Assembly (NCBI GenBank): GCA_028877205.1
Contig: JAPPHY010000012.1
Location: 1-64,000, forward strand
Source of the DNA: Chloroflexota bacterium
Lineage (GTDB): Bacteria; Chloroflexota; Dehalococcoidia; Lucifugimonadales; UBA2985
Reading direction: 5' to 3'
Length of the DNA: 64,000 bases
In this document: positions 49,121-57,687 of the stretch, piece after piece
How the letters are laid out: each line of letters starts with the position of its first letter
Numbering within the stretch: the first letter of the stretch is position 1
The notes under the pieces: model-generated
Told to the model about the DNA's origin: nothing
The model's input: only the letters and a program-made list of their open reading frames with translations
The model's database searches: none
Made by a program: the position numbers and the translations under genes

Positions 49121-49123
49121 GGG

Positions 49124-49789
49124 CTAGTACCTTGAGACGTTGATCTCGGTCATCTTCCCTGTGACCATAAAGATGACTCGCTCTGCAATGTTGGTGGCGC
49201 GGTCGGCAATGCGCTCCAGGTCGTGGGCCACCCACAACAGGTAGGTGGCTCGCTGAATGCTGTTGGTGTCCTGCACCATGAAGAAGATCAGCTCCCTGTA
49301 CACCTGGTCGTAGAGCGCGTCCACGTCGTCGTCGTCGTTGCAGACGGCCAGCGCCGCCACGGTGTCCCTGTGCACCAGCGAGTCCAGGCTTCGCCGCAGC
49401 ATGTCGGTCACCATCTCTGACATCCTGGGCAGGTCGATGAGCGGTTTCAGTGGAGGCTCACCTTCCATCATCAAGCAGATCTTCGCAATGCCCTCCGCGT
49501 AGTCGCCCATGCGCTCCAGCTCTACGGCTATGTGCAGCATGGTGATGATGCTGCGCAGATCGCCGGCCATCGGCTGCTGCGTGGCGATCAGCTCGATGCA
49601 CTGCTCCTCGAGGTTGTACCTCTTGCTGTCTATGAAGTCGTCCTCGCGAATCACCTGGCGTGCGCCCTCCGCGTCCCTCCGTTTTAGCGCGTCCAGGGAC
49701 TTTGCGATCGCCTTCTCCACCATGCTCCCAAGGATGAGAAGGTCGCTCTGGAGCATCCTCAAGTGCCTGTCGAAGTCCGTTCTAACCAT
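49124..49789 (-). CDS. phoU: Phosphate signalling protein PhoU
   Basis: Two-repeat helical protein (221 residues) that links the Pst transporter to PhoR and represses the Pho response under phosphate plenty. It begins MVRTDFDRHLRMLQSDLLILGSMVEKAI and has the metal-binding ELERMGDYAEGIAKI and HDLERIADRATNIAERV motifs in its two halves. The ATG at 49789 follows GGTGGAG. The long track ORF (446 aa) adds an off-frame part lying over pstB and is not real. Confidence 0.96.
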   Translation of the reverse strand: MVRTDFDRHLRMLQSDLLILGSMVEKAIAKSLDALKRRDAEGARQVIREDDFIDSKRYNLEEQCIELIATQQPMAGDLRSIITMLHIAVELERMGDYAEGIAKICLMMEGEPPLKPLIDLPRMSEMVTDMLRRSLDSLVHRDTVAALAVCNDDDDVDALYDQVYRELIFFMVQDTNSIQRATYLLWVAHDLERIADRATNIAERVIFMVTGKMTEINVSRY

Positions 49790-49818
49790 GACTCCACCTC
49801 CCTGCGTGCGCCTGTCCA

Positions 49819-50661
49819 TCAGCTGAAGCGGCCCGTGATGTAAGCCTCCGTGTGCTCGCTCTTGGGGTTGGTGAAGACCTCGCTGGTGGGTCCGTACTCC
49901 ACCAGGTATCCGGCCTTGTCCTGGTCCATCATCAGGAACGCCGTGTGGTGCGAGACCCTGGCGGCCTGCTGCATGTTGTGAGTCACGATGATGATGGTGA
50001 CCTCCTGCGACAGCTCGCGAATCAGCTCCTCCACGGCCAGCGTGGCCATTGGATCGAGTGCCGAGCACGGCTCGTCCATCAGGATGACCTCGGGTTCCAC
50101 CGCCAGCGCCCGCGCGATGCAGAGCCGCTGCTGCTGGCCCCCTGAGAGCTGGAGGGCGCTCTGCTTCAGCCGGTCCTTCACCTCGTCCCAGAGCGCAGCG
50201 CGCCGCAGCGACCGCTCCACCCGCTCGCTCGTGTTGCCGCTGATGCCGTTCACCTTCAGCCCGAACGCCACGTTCTCGAAAATCGACTTCGGAAACGGGT
50301 TGGGCTTCTGGAACACCATCCCGATGCGGCTGCGCAGCTCCACGGGGTCGACGCCGGCGCCGTAGATGTTCTCGCCCTGATAAAGCACTTCGCCCTTCAC
50401 GTGGCCGCCGGAGGACATCTCGTGCATACGGTTCAGGCAGCGAACCAGCGTGCTCTTGCCGCACCCGGACGGGCCTATTATGGCGCTAACCCGCCTGGAG
50501 TACAGCGACAGGGAGATGTCCTTGAGCGCACGGTTCTCGCCGTAGTACGCCTGGAGTTCGCGCACGTCAATGACCGACTCAGGTGTCGCGTCCCTGGCAG
50601 GTTCCACCGCTGCCTCCGCCGTTGTAGTCTGGGGCAGATTCAAGAAGTTCTCCGTCACCAT
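49819..50661 (-). CDS. pstB: Phosphate ABC transporter ATP-binding protein PstB
   Basis: ATPase of the high-affinity phosphate importer (280 residues). Walker [11 protein letters not shown]-loop [16 protein letters not shown], signature [15 protein letters not shown] and Walker [13 protein letters not shown] are intact, and the PstB-specific [10 protein letters not shown] and [14 protein letters not shown] are present. The N-terminal 30 residues are an extension. The stop codon of pstA overlaps the start (7 bp), typical of coupled pst genes. Confidence 0.97.
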   Translation of the reverse strand: MVTENFLNLPQTTTAEAAVEPARDATPESVIDVRELQAYYGENRALKDISLSLYSRRVSAIIGPSGCGKSTLVRCLNRMHEMSSGGHVKGEVLYQGENIYGAGVDPVELRSRIGMVFQKPNPFPKSIFENVAFGLKVNGISGNTSERVERSLRRAALWDEVKDRLKQSALQLSGGQQQRLCIARALAVEPEVILMDEPCSALDPMATLAVEELIRELSQEVTIIIVTHNMQQAARVSHHTAFLMMDQDKAGYLVEYGPTSEVFTNPKSEHTEAYITGRFS

Positions 50662-51545
50662 CTGCTTCTCCTAGAGTATATGTTGCGCAGGGTTATCGCA
50701 ACCGCATTCATAAGCATCAGCACCACCAGCAGCACTATGATTCCGGCCGCTGCGTTCTCCCGGAATTCCGGCAGGGGCTTGCTGATCCAGCTGTAAATCT
50801 GCACGGGCAGCACCGTGAACGAGTCCGTTGGGGTGGTGGGGACGAACAGGACGGTGGTGAACGCCCCGATTGCTATCAGGGGCGCCGTCTCCCCCACGGC
50901 CCTTGCAAGCGCGAGGATGAAGCCGGTCAGTATGGTCGGCATGGCCGCTGGAAGCACCTGGAAACGGACGGCCTGCCAGCGTGTGGAGCCGAGCGCCATC
51001 GCCGCCTCGCGGATGGTCGGCGGCACCGACCGCAGACCCTCGCGCGCCGCCACGACTATTATCGGCAGGATGAGCAGCGCCAGCGTGAGCGCACCCGCCA
51101 GCACGCTGCGGCCGAGCCCCATCCAGTACACGAAGATTGCCAGCCCCAGCAGCCCGTATACCACCGATGGCACCCCCGCAAGGTTGTTGATGTTGATTTC
51201 CACGATTCTGGTGAACCAGTTGCGAACGGCGAACTCCTCCAGATAGATTGCTGCCCCTACGCCTGCAACCATTGCGAATACGGCTGTCAGTGACATCACC
51301 CAGAGCGTACCTGCCAGCGCCGACTTGGCCCCGGCCTTCTCCGCCTGGTAGTGCGGAAAGCTGTTTATGAACTCAAGGCTCAGTACGCCGATGCCGTCCC
51401 GGAGAACATCAAGCAGCAACGCCGCCAGGGCCACCATGCCCAGGGACGTCGCCAGTATCGCCAGCAAGATGAAGGCGGTCCCTCGTGCCTTGCGGACTGT
51501 TCGGCTCATGGGGATGGGTCTGTCACGAGCAATCGCGGGAATCAA
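50655..51545 (-). CDS. pstA: Phosphate ABC transporter permease PstA
   Basis: Integral membrane subunit (296 residues, six segments) of the Pst importer. Family marks are the N-terminal anchor, [36 protein letters not shown] and the EAA loop [15 protein letters not shown]. It overlaps pstC by 4 bp and pstB by 7 bp. Confidence 0.96.
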   Translation of the reverse strand: MIPAIARDRPIPMSRTVRKARGTAFILLAILATSLGMVALAALLLDVLRDGIGVLSLEFINSFPHYQAEKAGAKSALAGTLWVMSLTAVFAMVAGVGAAIYLEEFAVRNWFTRIVEININNLAGVPSVVYGLLGLAIFVYWMGLGRSVLAGALTLALLILPIIVVAAREGLRSVPPTIREAAMALGSTRWQAVRFQVLPAAMPTILTGFILALARAVGETAPLIAIGAFTTVLFVPTTPTDSFTVLPVQIYSWISKPLPEFRENAAAGIIVLLVVLMLMNAVAITLRNIYSRRSRW

Positions 51546-52465
51546 TCGTAAATCTCCCTGAATCTCGCCAGCACGGCCTGCGCCAGCATGTTGATCGACA
51601 GCGTAAATATGAACAGCAGCAACCCCACGGCAAAGACGCTTTGGTATTCCACGCCGCCCCGTTCGGTGTCGCCGAAGACCACCTGGGCGATATACGCCGT
51701 CATGGTCTGCATGGGCTCGAGTGGGTTTGCGGAGAAGTTCGCGATGCTCCCGGCCGCGATGGTCACTATCATCGTCTCACCGACGGCCCGCGCAAGCGCC
51801 AGCAGTGCGGCCGCCACGATTCCAGACAGCGCCGCCGGCACCACCACCTTCACCGATACCTGGAAGCGATCCGATCCCACGGCGTAGGCACCCTCTCGCA
51901 GGGACGCGGGCACGGCGCGCATCGCGTCCTCGCTGAGGGACGCCACCATGGGAATCAGCATCACGCCCATCGCCATCGCCGCCCCAAGCGCCGTGAACGG
52001 GGTTTCCGTGGAGAACAAGGGCTTGATGATAGTTGGGTTGATGAACGAGATTGCGAAGTAGCCGAGCACGACAGTGGGAATGCCCGCCAGAACCTCCAGC
52101 ACCGGCTTGACTATCGACCGTACGCCCTCCGGGGCGTACTCGCTCAGGTAGACGGCCGTCAGCAGCCCCACAGGCACTGCTATAGCGAGAGCCGCGAAGG
52201 ATATAACCACCGTGGCCGACAGAAGGGGCAGCACGCCGAACTGCTTGTTCGAGAACAGAGGCGTCCACTCGGTGCCAGTCAGAAACTCGAACACCGGCAC
52301 CTCGCGGAAGAACTGCAGCGCGCCCTCCAGCAGCACGATGACTATACCCACGGTGGTCCCAATGGACGCCAGGGCGCACATAAACAGGAATGCGAGGATG
52401 GGAGCTTCCCGCATCCTCTGCCGGAGGCGCCTGTTCCTCGAATATTCGGCGATGAGGTTCGCCAA
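51542..52465 (-). CDS. pstC: Phosphate ABC transporter permease PstC
   Basis: Partner permease of PstA (307 residues). Typical segments are EGALQFFREVPVFEFLTGTEWTP, LSEYAPEGVRSIVKPVLEVLAGIPTVVLGYFAI and REGAYAVGSDRFQVSVKVVVPA. The start is set at a TTG immediately after pstS (1-bp gap) because the track ORF runs back through the pstS coding region; an ATG at residue 18 is an alternative. Confidence 0.93.
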   Translation of the reverse strand: MANLIAEYSRNRRLRQRMREAPILAFLFMCALASIGTTVGIVIVLLEGALQFFREVPVFEFLTGTEWTPLFSNKQFGVLPLLSATVVISFAALAIAVPVGLLTAVYLSEYAPEGVRSIVKPVLEVLAGIPTVVLGYFAISFINPTIIKPLFSTETPFTALGAAMAMGVMLIPMVASLSEDAMRAVPASLREGAYAVGSDRFQVSVKVVVPAALSGIVAAALLALARAVGETMIVTIAAGSIANFSANPLEPMQTMTAYIAQVVFGDTERGGVEYQSVFAVGLLLFIFTLSINMLAQAVLARFREIYD

Positions 52466-52466
52466 C

Positions 52467-53501
52467 CTACTGCGTCCTCTCCAGCACGTCTTCGATCGGT
52501 GAACCGGCAGGCACGTCCTTGAACACCGATCCGGTAGTGCGACTGTCCAGCCTGTCCAGTGCCCAGGCGTAGATCTCCGGCGGAAGTGGCACGTAGCCCA
52601 CGGCCGTGACAAGGCTGGGCGCCTGCTCGATGTAGAACCTGACGAACTCCTCCACCTCCGGGCGCTCGTCCAGCGTGTCGCCCCTAACGTAGATAAAGAT
52701 CGCCCTGGCGAGAGGCAGGTAGTCGCCGGCTTCCACCGTCTCCGCAGAGGGCTCTACGCACTCTCCCGTCGCCGGATTCACTATGTGGACTCCCTTCACC
52801 AGCTCCTGGTATTGCGCGTAATACGCCAGCCCAAAGTACCCGATGCCTCCGGGCGAGCCGTTCACGCCCTGCGCTATCAGGGGGTCCTCTTCCGTCGCAA
52901 GGTCCATGTCACCCCTGTGTGCACCGCTCTCGTGCATGATCGCCTCGGTGAAGTAGTCGAATGTGCCGGACGCCGTCGTGGGTCCGTACAACCTCAGCGT
53001 CTCGTCCGGAAACGACGGATCCACCTGGTTCCAGTTCGTGACCACGCCCTGGGCGTCAGGCCCGAAGATCGTCGCCAGGTGCTCCACCGTCAGGCACTCC
53101 GCCCAGTCGTTGCCGGGACTCACCACCACCGACAGTGCATCGAAGGCCACGGGAATCTCTATGACCTCGATGCCGTTCTCCGCGCACGTGTCCAACTCCG
53201 ACTCTTTCGACGGCCTGGACGCATCCCACACGTCGATCTCACCGGCGCACATCGCCCGACCGCCCGCGCCCGTGCCCGTCGACGCCACGTTGACCCGTAC
53301 ACCGGGCTGGACAAAGTTGAACTCCACTGCCATCGCCTCGCTAATTGGGAACACCGTGCTCGATCCGGTCACGGCCACTTCTCCTTTTGGTTCCCCGCAT
53401 GCCGCTGTCAATCCCAGCATTAGTAGTGCCATGAAGAGGGCTCCCGAAATAGATCGGAAGCCCGCAAGTCCAGTCTTGGTTGTCGCGGTTACCAGTCTCA
53501 T
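52467..53501 (-). CDS. pstS: Phosphate-binding lipoprotein PstS
   Basis: Substrate-binding protein of the Pst system (344 residues). The signal peptide ends in GLTAAC (lipid-attached Cys35), and the phosphate pocket is recognisable in VAVTGSSTVFPI and STGTGAGGRAM, with DIDVWDASRPS-like and TASGTFDYFTE motifs. The ATG directly follows CCAAGG, so ribosome spacing is poor, but no better start is seen. First gene of pstSCAB-phoU-aquaporin, preceded by Pho-box-like repeats. Confidence 0.95.
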   Translation of the reverse strand: MRLVTATTKTGLAGFRSISGALFMALLMLGLTAACGEPKGEVAVTGSSTVFPISEAMAVEFNFVQPGVRVNVASTGTGAGGRAMCAGEIDVWDASRPSKESELDTCAENGIEVIEIPVAFDALSVVVSPGNDWAECLTVEHLATIFGPDAQGVVTNWNQVDPSFPDETLRLYGPTTASGTFDYFTEAIMHESGAHRGDMDLATEEDPLIAQGVNGSPGGIGYFGLAYYAQYQELVKGVHIVNPATGECVEPSAETVEAGDYLPLARAIFIYVRGDTLDERPEVEEFVRFYIEQAPSLVTAVGYVPLPPEIYAWALDRLDSRTTGSVFKDVPAGSPIEDVLERTQ

Positions 53502-53541
53502 CCTTGGTTTATCGAACCTCCGTCCAAGTCTATGGATGCAC

Positions 53542-53585
53542 CGTTAACGGCTCGTTAACCTGAGTTTAAGTGACCGTTAAGCGAA
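53542..53585. promoter_or_regulatory. Pho-box-like array 1 upstream of pstS
   Basis: Four direct repeats at exact 11-bp spacing: CGTTAACGGCT, CGTTAACCTGA, GTTTAAGTGAC and CGTTAAGCGAA. The 11-bp period matches how PhoB/PhoP dimers bind on one face of DNA. The array ends about 40 bp from the pstS start, a suitable place to activate its promoter. Confidence 0.75.
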
Positions 53586-53672
53586 TGCTAGAGCGGATTA
53601 AGGTACTCTCCCTCGAGCGGTTCCCCCTACGCCTTGCTGTTGGAGTCATCAATTGCACAGTAGACCCCTCAG

Positions 53673-53716
53673 GTTAACGCCACTTTAGGGCAGAGTTAAG
53701 CCACGGTTAGGATTTG
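53673..53716. promoter_or_regulatory. Pho-box-like array 2 upstream of pstS
   Basis: A second set of four units at exact 11-bp spacing: GTTAACGCCAC, TTTAGGGCAGA, GTTAAGCCACG and GTTAGGATTTG. It lies 87 bp beyond array 1, and both arrays show the same TTAA/TTAG core. It may bind additional PhoB dimers. Confidence 0.65.
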
Positions 53717-53856
53717 GTGAAATTCAGGGCGGTGATCGCCCGCCGGTCCGGTGAGCCTGGCAAAGCGACGCCTACCGCATTCGTAACCCTTGCGAAGCCT
53801 GTCACGCTTGCGCGGGGACAAGCTTCCGCAGGAAAGTCGGTGGGGGAAGGAAGCCG

Positions 53857-53936
53857 CCCGCTCAGTCCTTCGACAAGCTCAGGATGAGCGGGCACAGTTC
53901 CCCCGTTCGTGCTGAGCATGTCGAAGCATGAACGGG
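53857..53936. repeat. TTCGACA-type dispersed hairpin repeats
   Basis: CCCGCTCA...TGAGCGGG (53857-53892) and CCCGTTC...GAACGGG (53902-53936) are two adjacent hairpins holding TTCGACAAGCTCA and its diverged inverse. They sit 14 bp from the phoR stop and might also act as a transcription end for phoBR. Confidence 0.82.
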
Positions 53937-53949
53937 CGGCCGCGCGGCC

Positions 53950-55713
53950 TTACGTCGCGCGTGGCAGCGTGAAGGTGAAGGCGCTGCCCTCACCTTCCCG
54001 GCTCTGCACCGCTACCTCTGAGCCGTGCGCCTGCACAATGTGCTTGACGATGGCAAGGCCCAGGCCGGTGCCTCCGCCCTGCCTCGAACGGTCAGCCTTG
54101 TAGAAGCGCTCGAAGATGTGGGGGAGGTGGTCCTCCGGTATGCCCGCACCGCTGTCCCTTACCCCAACTCTCACCATATCCTCCTCCGGGTACGCCGAAA
54201 GCGTCACCCAGCCTGTACCCGGCGTGAACTTCAGAGCGTTGTCCAGCAGGTTGATCAGCACCTGCCGCAGCCTCTCCTCGTCTCCCACCGCGCGCGGCAA
54301 TCGCTCCGGCGCTATCACCTCAACCCGCACGTTCTTGTTGTCCGCCCGTTCCTGGAAGCTCTCCTTGACCTCGGTCATAAGCAGCCGAAGGTCGACGGTG
54401 TTTAGGGAAAGCAGCCCCTGCCGGCTGTCTAACCGCGCCAGGTCCAGCAGGTCTTCGACCATCCTGCTCATCCTGTCCACCTCCCAGTTGATGCGACGCA
54501 CGAAGTCTCTTGCAACTTCCGCTTCATCCAGCGCGCCATTGTCCAGCGTCTCCACAATGGCCTTCACGGAAGCCAGCGGGCTCCTGAGCTCGTGGGAGAC
54601 GTTGGTGACGAACTCCCTGCGGGTGGTCTCCACCTGGTGCATCCTGGTCAAGTCGTGAATGGTCAGAAGCACCCACGTGGCCTCGGCCTCCACGATCGGA
54701 GTAGCGATGGCGCTGAGGAAGCGAACGGGTTGAAACAGCTCCACCTCGCCGTGCTGTTGCTCCCCGGTCTTGAGGCACGTCGCCACCAGCCGGTTCAGGT
54801 CGGAGTCGCGGACCACCTCCGGGAATCTCATGCCGAGAGGCTGCGGCTCCCGCACGCCCAGCATCTCCAGGCCTGCTATGTTCACCAACTCGGTACGCTC
54901 CTCCGGCCCGATCAGCGCCACGCCGTCTGCCATGGTATCCAGCACCGCCGAGAGCTTGTCGCGCTCGCCGGACAGCTCCTGTACCATGCTCCTGAGTGAC
55001 GAGGCCATGCTGTTGAATGCGTCCGCCAGCTCGCGCGTCTCGTCCGCTGCCAGCGCCTCCACGCGATGCTCCAGGTCGCCGAGGGCCACCTGGCGCGCGG
55101 CTTCGGTCACGCTGCGCACGGAGCGCGCGGTGCGCCGGGCCAGGTAGTAGCCCAGCGCCAGCGAAAGCACCGACACGACCACAGCGGATATGGCTATGGT
55201 GGTGATAATGCGGCTGACGTTGGAGTGGATCGCGGACGTGGGTATCGCCACTCTTGCCACGCCGACCAGTTCCCCGTCAGCCTGGATTGGCGCGGCGGTA
55301 TAGAGCAGCTCCTCTCCCTGCGCGGCGCTCACCCGGGTGCTCCAGCTGATGTCACCCGCTAGCGCCTCCCTCACCTCAGGGCGCTGGGCCTGGTTCTGCA
55401 GCTGGTCAGGCCGCTCCCACGTATCCGCCAGCACTTCTCCATCGCGGTCCATCACGGTGACACGTGCCTCGATGAGGCCTCCTACGCGCTCGCCCGTCTC
55501 ACGCAGGCCGTCCAGGTCGAGCCCCCCGTCCAGGAACGGAGCCAGGCTTTCCGCCGCCAGGACAGCTTCCCGCTCCAGCCGTTCCTCAAGGCCGGATATG
55601 TACGTGTCGCGCACAAAGTTGACAAGGTAGATGCTCACCGCACCCATGGAAACTATGATGAGGACGGTGTAGGAGAGTACGATGCGCCACTGGAGACTGT
55701 GCAGGAGGTTCAT
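53950..55713 (-). CDS. phoR: Phosphate-regulon sensor histidine kinase
   Basis: Membrane histidine kinase (587 residues): TM1 (about 8-30), outer domain of about 135 residues, TM2 (about 170-195), HAMP (about 195-245), PAS domain (about 255-350), HisKA with the phospho-accepting His in TNVSHELRSPLASVKAIVETL (near 370) and HATPase with N, G1 (GVRDSGAGIPEDHL), F and G2 (GGTGLGLAIVKHIV) boxes. The PAS-containing layout and the pairing with phoB upstream of pst make PhoR the best name. The start overlaps the phoB stop by 4 bp. Confidence 0.93.
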   Translation of the reverse strand: MNLLHSLQWRIVLSYTVLIIVSMGAVSIYLVNFVRDTYISGLEERLEREAVLAAESLAPFLDGGLDLDGLRETGERVGGLIEARVTVMDRDGEVLADTWERPDQLQNQAQRPEVREALAGDISWSTRVSAAQGEELLYTAAPIQADGELVGVARVAIPTSAIHSNVSRIITTIAISAVVVSVLSLALGYYLARRTARSVRSVTEAARQVALGDLEHRVEALAADETRELADAFNSMASSLRSMVQELSGERDKLSAVLDTMADGVALIGPEERTELVNIAGLEMLGVREPQPLGMRFPEVVRDSDLNRLVATCLKTGEQQHGEVELFQPVRFLSAIATPIVEAEATWVLLTIHDLTRMHQVETTRREFVTNVSHELRSPLASVKAIVETLDNGALDEAEVARDFVRRINWEVDRMSRMVEDLLDLARLDSRQGLLSLNTVDLRLLMTEVKESFQERADNKNVRVEVIAPERLPRAVGDEERLRQVLINLLDNALKFTPGTGWVTLSAYPEEDMVRVGVRDSGAGIPEDHLPHIFERFYKADRSRQGGGTGLGLAIVKHIVQAHGSEVAVQSREGEGSAFTFTLPRAT

Positions 55714-56408
55714 GCCTCAAACCGGTAGCCTACGCCCCTGATGGTGATGATCTTCCTGGGTTGCCCTGGTTCCGTCTCGATCTTCTCTCTAAGCCACCGC
55801 ACGTGCACGTCCACCGTGCGGCTGTCGCCGATGTAGTCGTATCCCCAGAGACGCTCCAGAATCTGGTCTCTCGTGAACGCTCGACCCTTGTTGGACACCA
55901 GCAGGGTCAGCAGTTCGAACTCCCTTGGCTTGAGGTCGAGCGCGTTGCCGGCTACCTTGGCCGTGTGCCCGGTCAGGTCGATCTCGACGTCCCCGGCTCT
56001 GACCACGGTGTTGCCGGCGGCCGGTTCGGCAGGCGAGCCCATAGCGGAGCGCCTCAGCATTGCTCGGACTCGCGCCAGCAGCTCTCTCATGCTGAAGGGC
56101 TTGGTCACGTAGTCGTCGGCGCCCAGCTCCAGCCCCACAACCCGGTCAATCTCCTCGCCCTTGGCCGTGAGCATGAGGATGGGTGTGTTGGTCTCGCGTC
56201 GGAGAATGCGGCACACCTCAAGGCCGTCGAGTCTGGGAAGCATAACGTCGAGCAGTACGAGATCCGGCACGCCTTCCCTTGCGAGTTGAAGGCCGCCCTC
56301 GCCGTCGGTTGCGGTGAGGACGGAGAAGCCCTCTCTCTCCAGGCTGTACCTCAGGGCTTCGAGGAGGTTCTCCTCGTCCTCAATGACCAGGACCTTCTGC
56401 TCAGGCAA
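55710..56408 (-). CDS. phoB: Phosphate-regulon response regulator
   Basis: OmpR/PhoB-family regulator of 232 residues: receiver domain with acidic pair EDEE, phosphorylation site Asp54 (LVLLDVMLPRLDG) and Lys in DDYVTKPFS, then a winged helix with DLKPREFELLTLLVSNKGRAFTRDQILERLWG and the end VRWLREKIETEPGQPRKIITIRGVGYRF. TTG 56408 is the start, with GGGGAGG upstream; the track ORF runs 67 codons further back and across tRNA-Pro. It probably activates pstS via the nearby arrays. Confidence 0.94.
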   Translation of the reverse strand: MPEQKVLVIEDEENLLEALRYSLEREGFSVLTATDGEGGLQLAREGVPDLVLLDVMLPRLDGLEVCRILRRETNTPILMLTAKGEEIDRVVGLELGADDYVTKPFSMRELLARVRAMLRRSAMGSPAEPAAGNTVVRAGDVEIDLTGHTAKVAGNALDLKPREFELLTLLVSNKGRAFTRDQILERLWGYDYIGDSRTVDVHVRWLREKIETEPGQPRKIITIRGVGYRFEA

Positions 56409-56430
56409 GGCGCCTCCCCGCAGGATGGGG

Positions 56431-56506
56431 TGGTCGGGGCGACTGGACTTGAACCAGCGACCTCCACGTCCCGAACGTGGCGCGCTTCCGACTGCGCTAC
56501 GCCCCG
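56431..56506 (-). tRNA. tRNA-Pro (CGG)
   Basis: On the minus strand acceptor CGGGGCG pairs with CGCCCCG, the anticodon stem CCACG/CGTGG encloses TTCGGGA (anticodon CGG), the T arm is CTGGTTCAAGTCCAG, and the 3' end has discriminator A and an encoded CCA. It ends 22 bp before the phoB start codon on the same strand. Confidence 0.95.
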
Positions 56507-56514
56507 ATGTCCCT

Positions 56515-56520
56515 ATTATA
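56515..56520 (-). promoter_or_regulatory. -10 element of the tRNA-Pro (and possibly phoB) promoter
   Basis: A consensus TATAAT on the minus strand lies 8 bp before the tRNA 5' end, placing the start point at or just before the mature tRNA. No good -35 is seen. As phoB begins 22 bp past the tRNA, this promoter could also feed phoBR. Confidence 0.5.
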
Positions 56521-56547
56521 CGCTCTCGTTGCGACGGATACCACGCC

Positions 56548-57486
56548 CTACGCGCTGCTCCTTGCCTGTGCCTGACCGTCCGACTCCAGAAGCGGTATCC
56601 TGACGCCAAACATATCGTGCAGCACGTCCAGGAAGGCCTGAACGCCGGGGCCGTAGTGCTGGGCGCGGCGTATCATGACCGCGGTCGGCAGCGAAACCGA
56701 ATGGCCCTCACGCAACGGAATCACGCTGAGGCTGCCCCGTTCCAGCTCGTGGCGCATGCTGCTTCTCGGCAGAAACGAGATGCCGATTCCCAGCTCGACC
56801 ATGTGCTTGGTGGCCTCTATGCTGTCCAGCGTCATCTCTACCCTGGGCGATATGCCCGCATCACGGCACACCTGGCCGATGAGCACGAAGTAGGTGGAGT
56901 CCCGGTCGTACAGGATGAGCGGCTCCCGAGCGACGTCGTAGATGCTGGCCTCGCCTGCCTGAGCGAAAGGGTGGGCCGGAGAGGTGACCAGGCAGATGTC
57001 CTCGTCGTACAGGTGGATGGTGACGACCTCCGGGTCAGTGAGCACGCGGCACAGGCCAACCTGCGCCTCCTCGTCCGCCACCATGCGCAGCACGTCGGAG
57101 GACCGGCCGACGCTGATGTGCACCTTGATCTCGGGGTACTTGCGCCGGAACCGATCGAGTATGGTGGGCAGCGTGTAGGTGCCGATGGCCCGCGCCGACG
57201 CTATCTGAAGCACGCCCCCTGACGCGCCACGCGTGGTATCGACCACCTCGCGTCCCTGCCTCAGCGCTTCGATTGCCCGCTCCGTATAGGGGCGGAACGC
57301 CCTGCCCATCTCCGTCAACCGCACGCCGCGCCCCATGCGGTGGAACAGCGGCACGCCAAGCTCCACCTCCAGCGCGTGCACTCTTGCGCTCAGCGACGGC
57401 TGCGACAGGTACAGCGACTCCGCTGCGCGCCGGAAGCTGCCGCGGTCGGCCGCCGCAAGGAACGCCTCGAGTTGTGCAAGCTCCAT
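56548..57486 (-). CDS. LysR-family transcriptional regulator
   Basis: A 312-residue LysR-type regulator: winged helix-turn-helix (about 1-60, MELAQLEAFLAAADRGSFRRAAESLYLSQPSLSARVHALE), linker helix, then a periplasmic-binding-like effector domain (about 90-295). ATG 57486 has GGAGGTG seven bases upstream. It is divergent from aceA across 200 bp that holds two palindromes with the T-N11-A form this family binds, so control of isocitrate lyase and of itself is likely. Effector unknown; CbbR-like and CysB-like relatives cannot be separated. Confidence 0.88.
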   Translation of the reverse strand: MELAQLEAFLAAADRGSFRRAAESLYLSQPSLSARVHALEVELGVPLFHRMGRGVRLTEMGRAFRPYTERAIEALRQGREVVDTTRGASGGVLQIASARAIGTYTLPTILDRFRRKYPEIKVHISVGRSSDVLRMVADEEAQVGLCRVLTDPEVVTIHLYDEDICLVTSPAHPFAQAGEASIYDVAREPLILYDRDSTYFVLIGQVCRDAGISPRVEMTLDSIEATKHMVELGIGISFLPRSSMRHELERGSLSVIPLREGHSVSLPTAVMIRRAQHYGPGVQAFLDVLHDMFGVRIPLLESDGQAQARSSA

Positions 57487-57553
57487 GGAGACCACCTCCC
57501 CGGCCCGGAGGCCCAAGTTTGACGCTCGGTGTCGGCCTTCCCAAGTGCCAGCG

Positions 57554-57579
57554 ATAGGGAACTTCTATCACTGCTATAG
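57554..57579. promoter_or_regulatory. Paired LysR-type operator between the regulator and aceA
   Basis: ATAG-GGAACTT-CTAT (57554-57568) and CTAT-CACTGCT-ATAG (57565-57579) are two 15-bp palindromes sharing the central CTAT. Each has 4-bp arms and a 7-bp centre; the first has the T-N11-A form. They lie 68-93 bp from the regulator start and about 110-135 bp before the aceA start, followed by an AT-rich stretch (TTGTATTATATC) suited to a -10. Confidence 0.6.
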
Positions 57580-57687
57580 AAAACTCAACCCTTGTATTAT
57601 ATCTCATGGCGGCTATACTGGTACAGAGGCAAAGAACAGTCATCTGTTCAGCAATCTGGGAAAGCAACAGGGATAAGGAGGCAGGAC

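Larger units (their letters stand above)
53586..53949. other. Rest of the pstS upstream gap
   Basis: This gap holds, in order, about 85 bp of unremarkable DNA, the second Pho-box-like array (53673-53716), about 140 bp without a clear gene, and a pair of dispersed hairpin repeats next to the phoR stop. The short ORFs crossing it are not supported. Confidence 0.5.

Noticed and set aside
49790-50464. N-terminal half of the 446-codon ORF ending in PhoU
   Set aside because: It is an off-frame reading of pstB; the true PhoU starts at the ATG 49789 with its own ribosome site.
56409-56609. 67-residue N-terminal extension of PhoB
   Set aside because: It would be translated from tRNA-Pro sequence; the TTG at 56408 with GGAGG fits the family start exactly.
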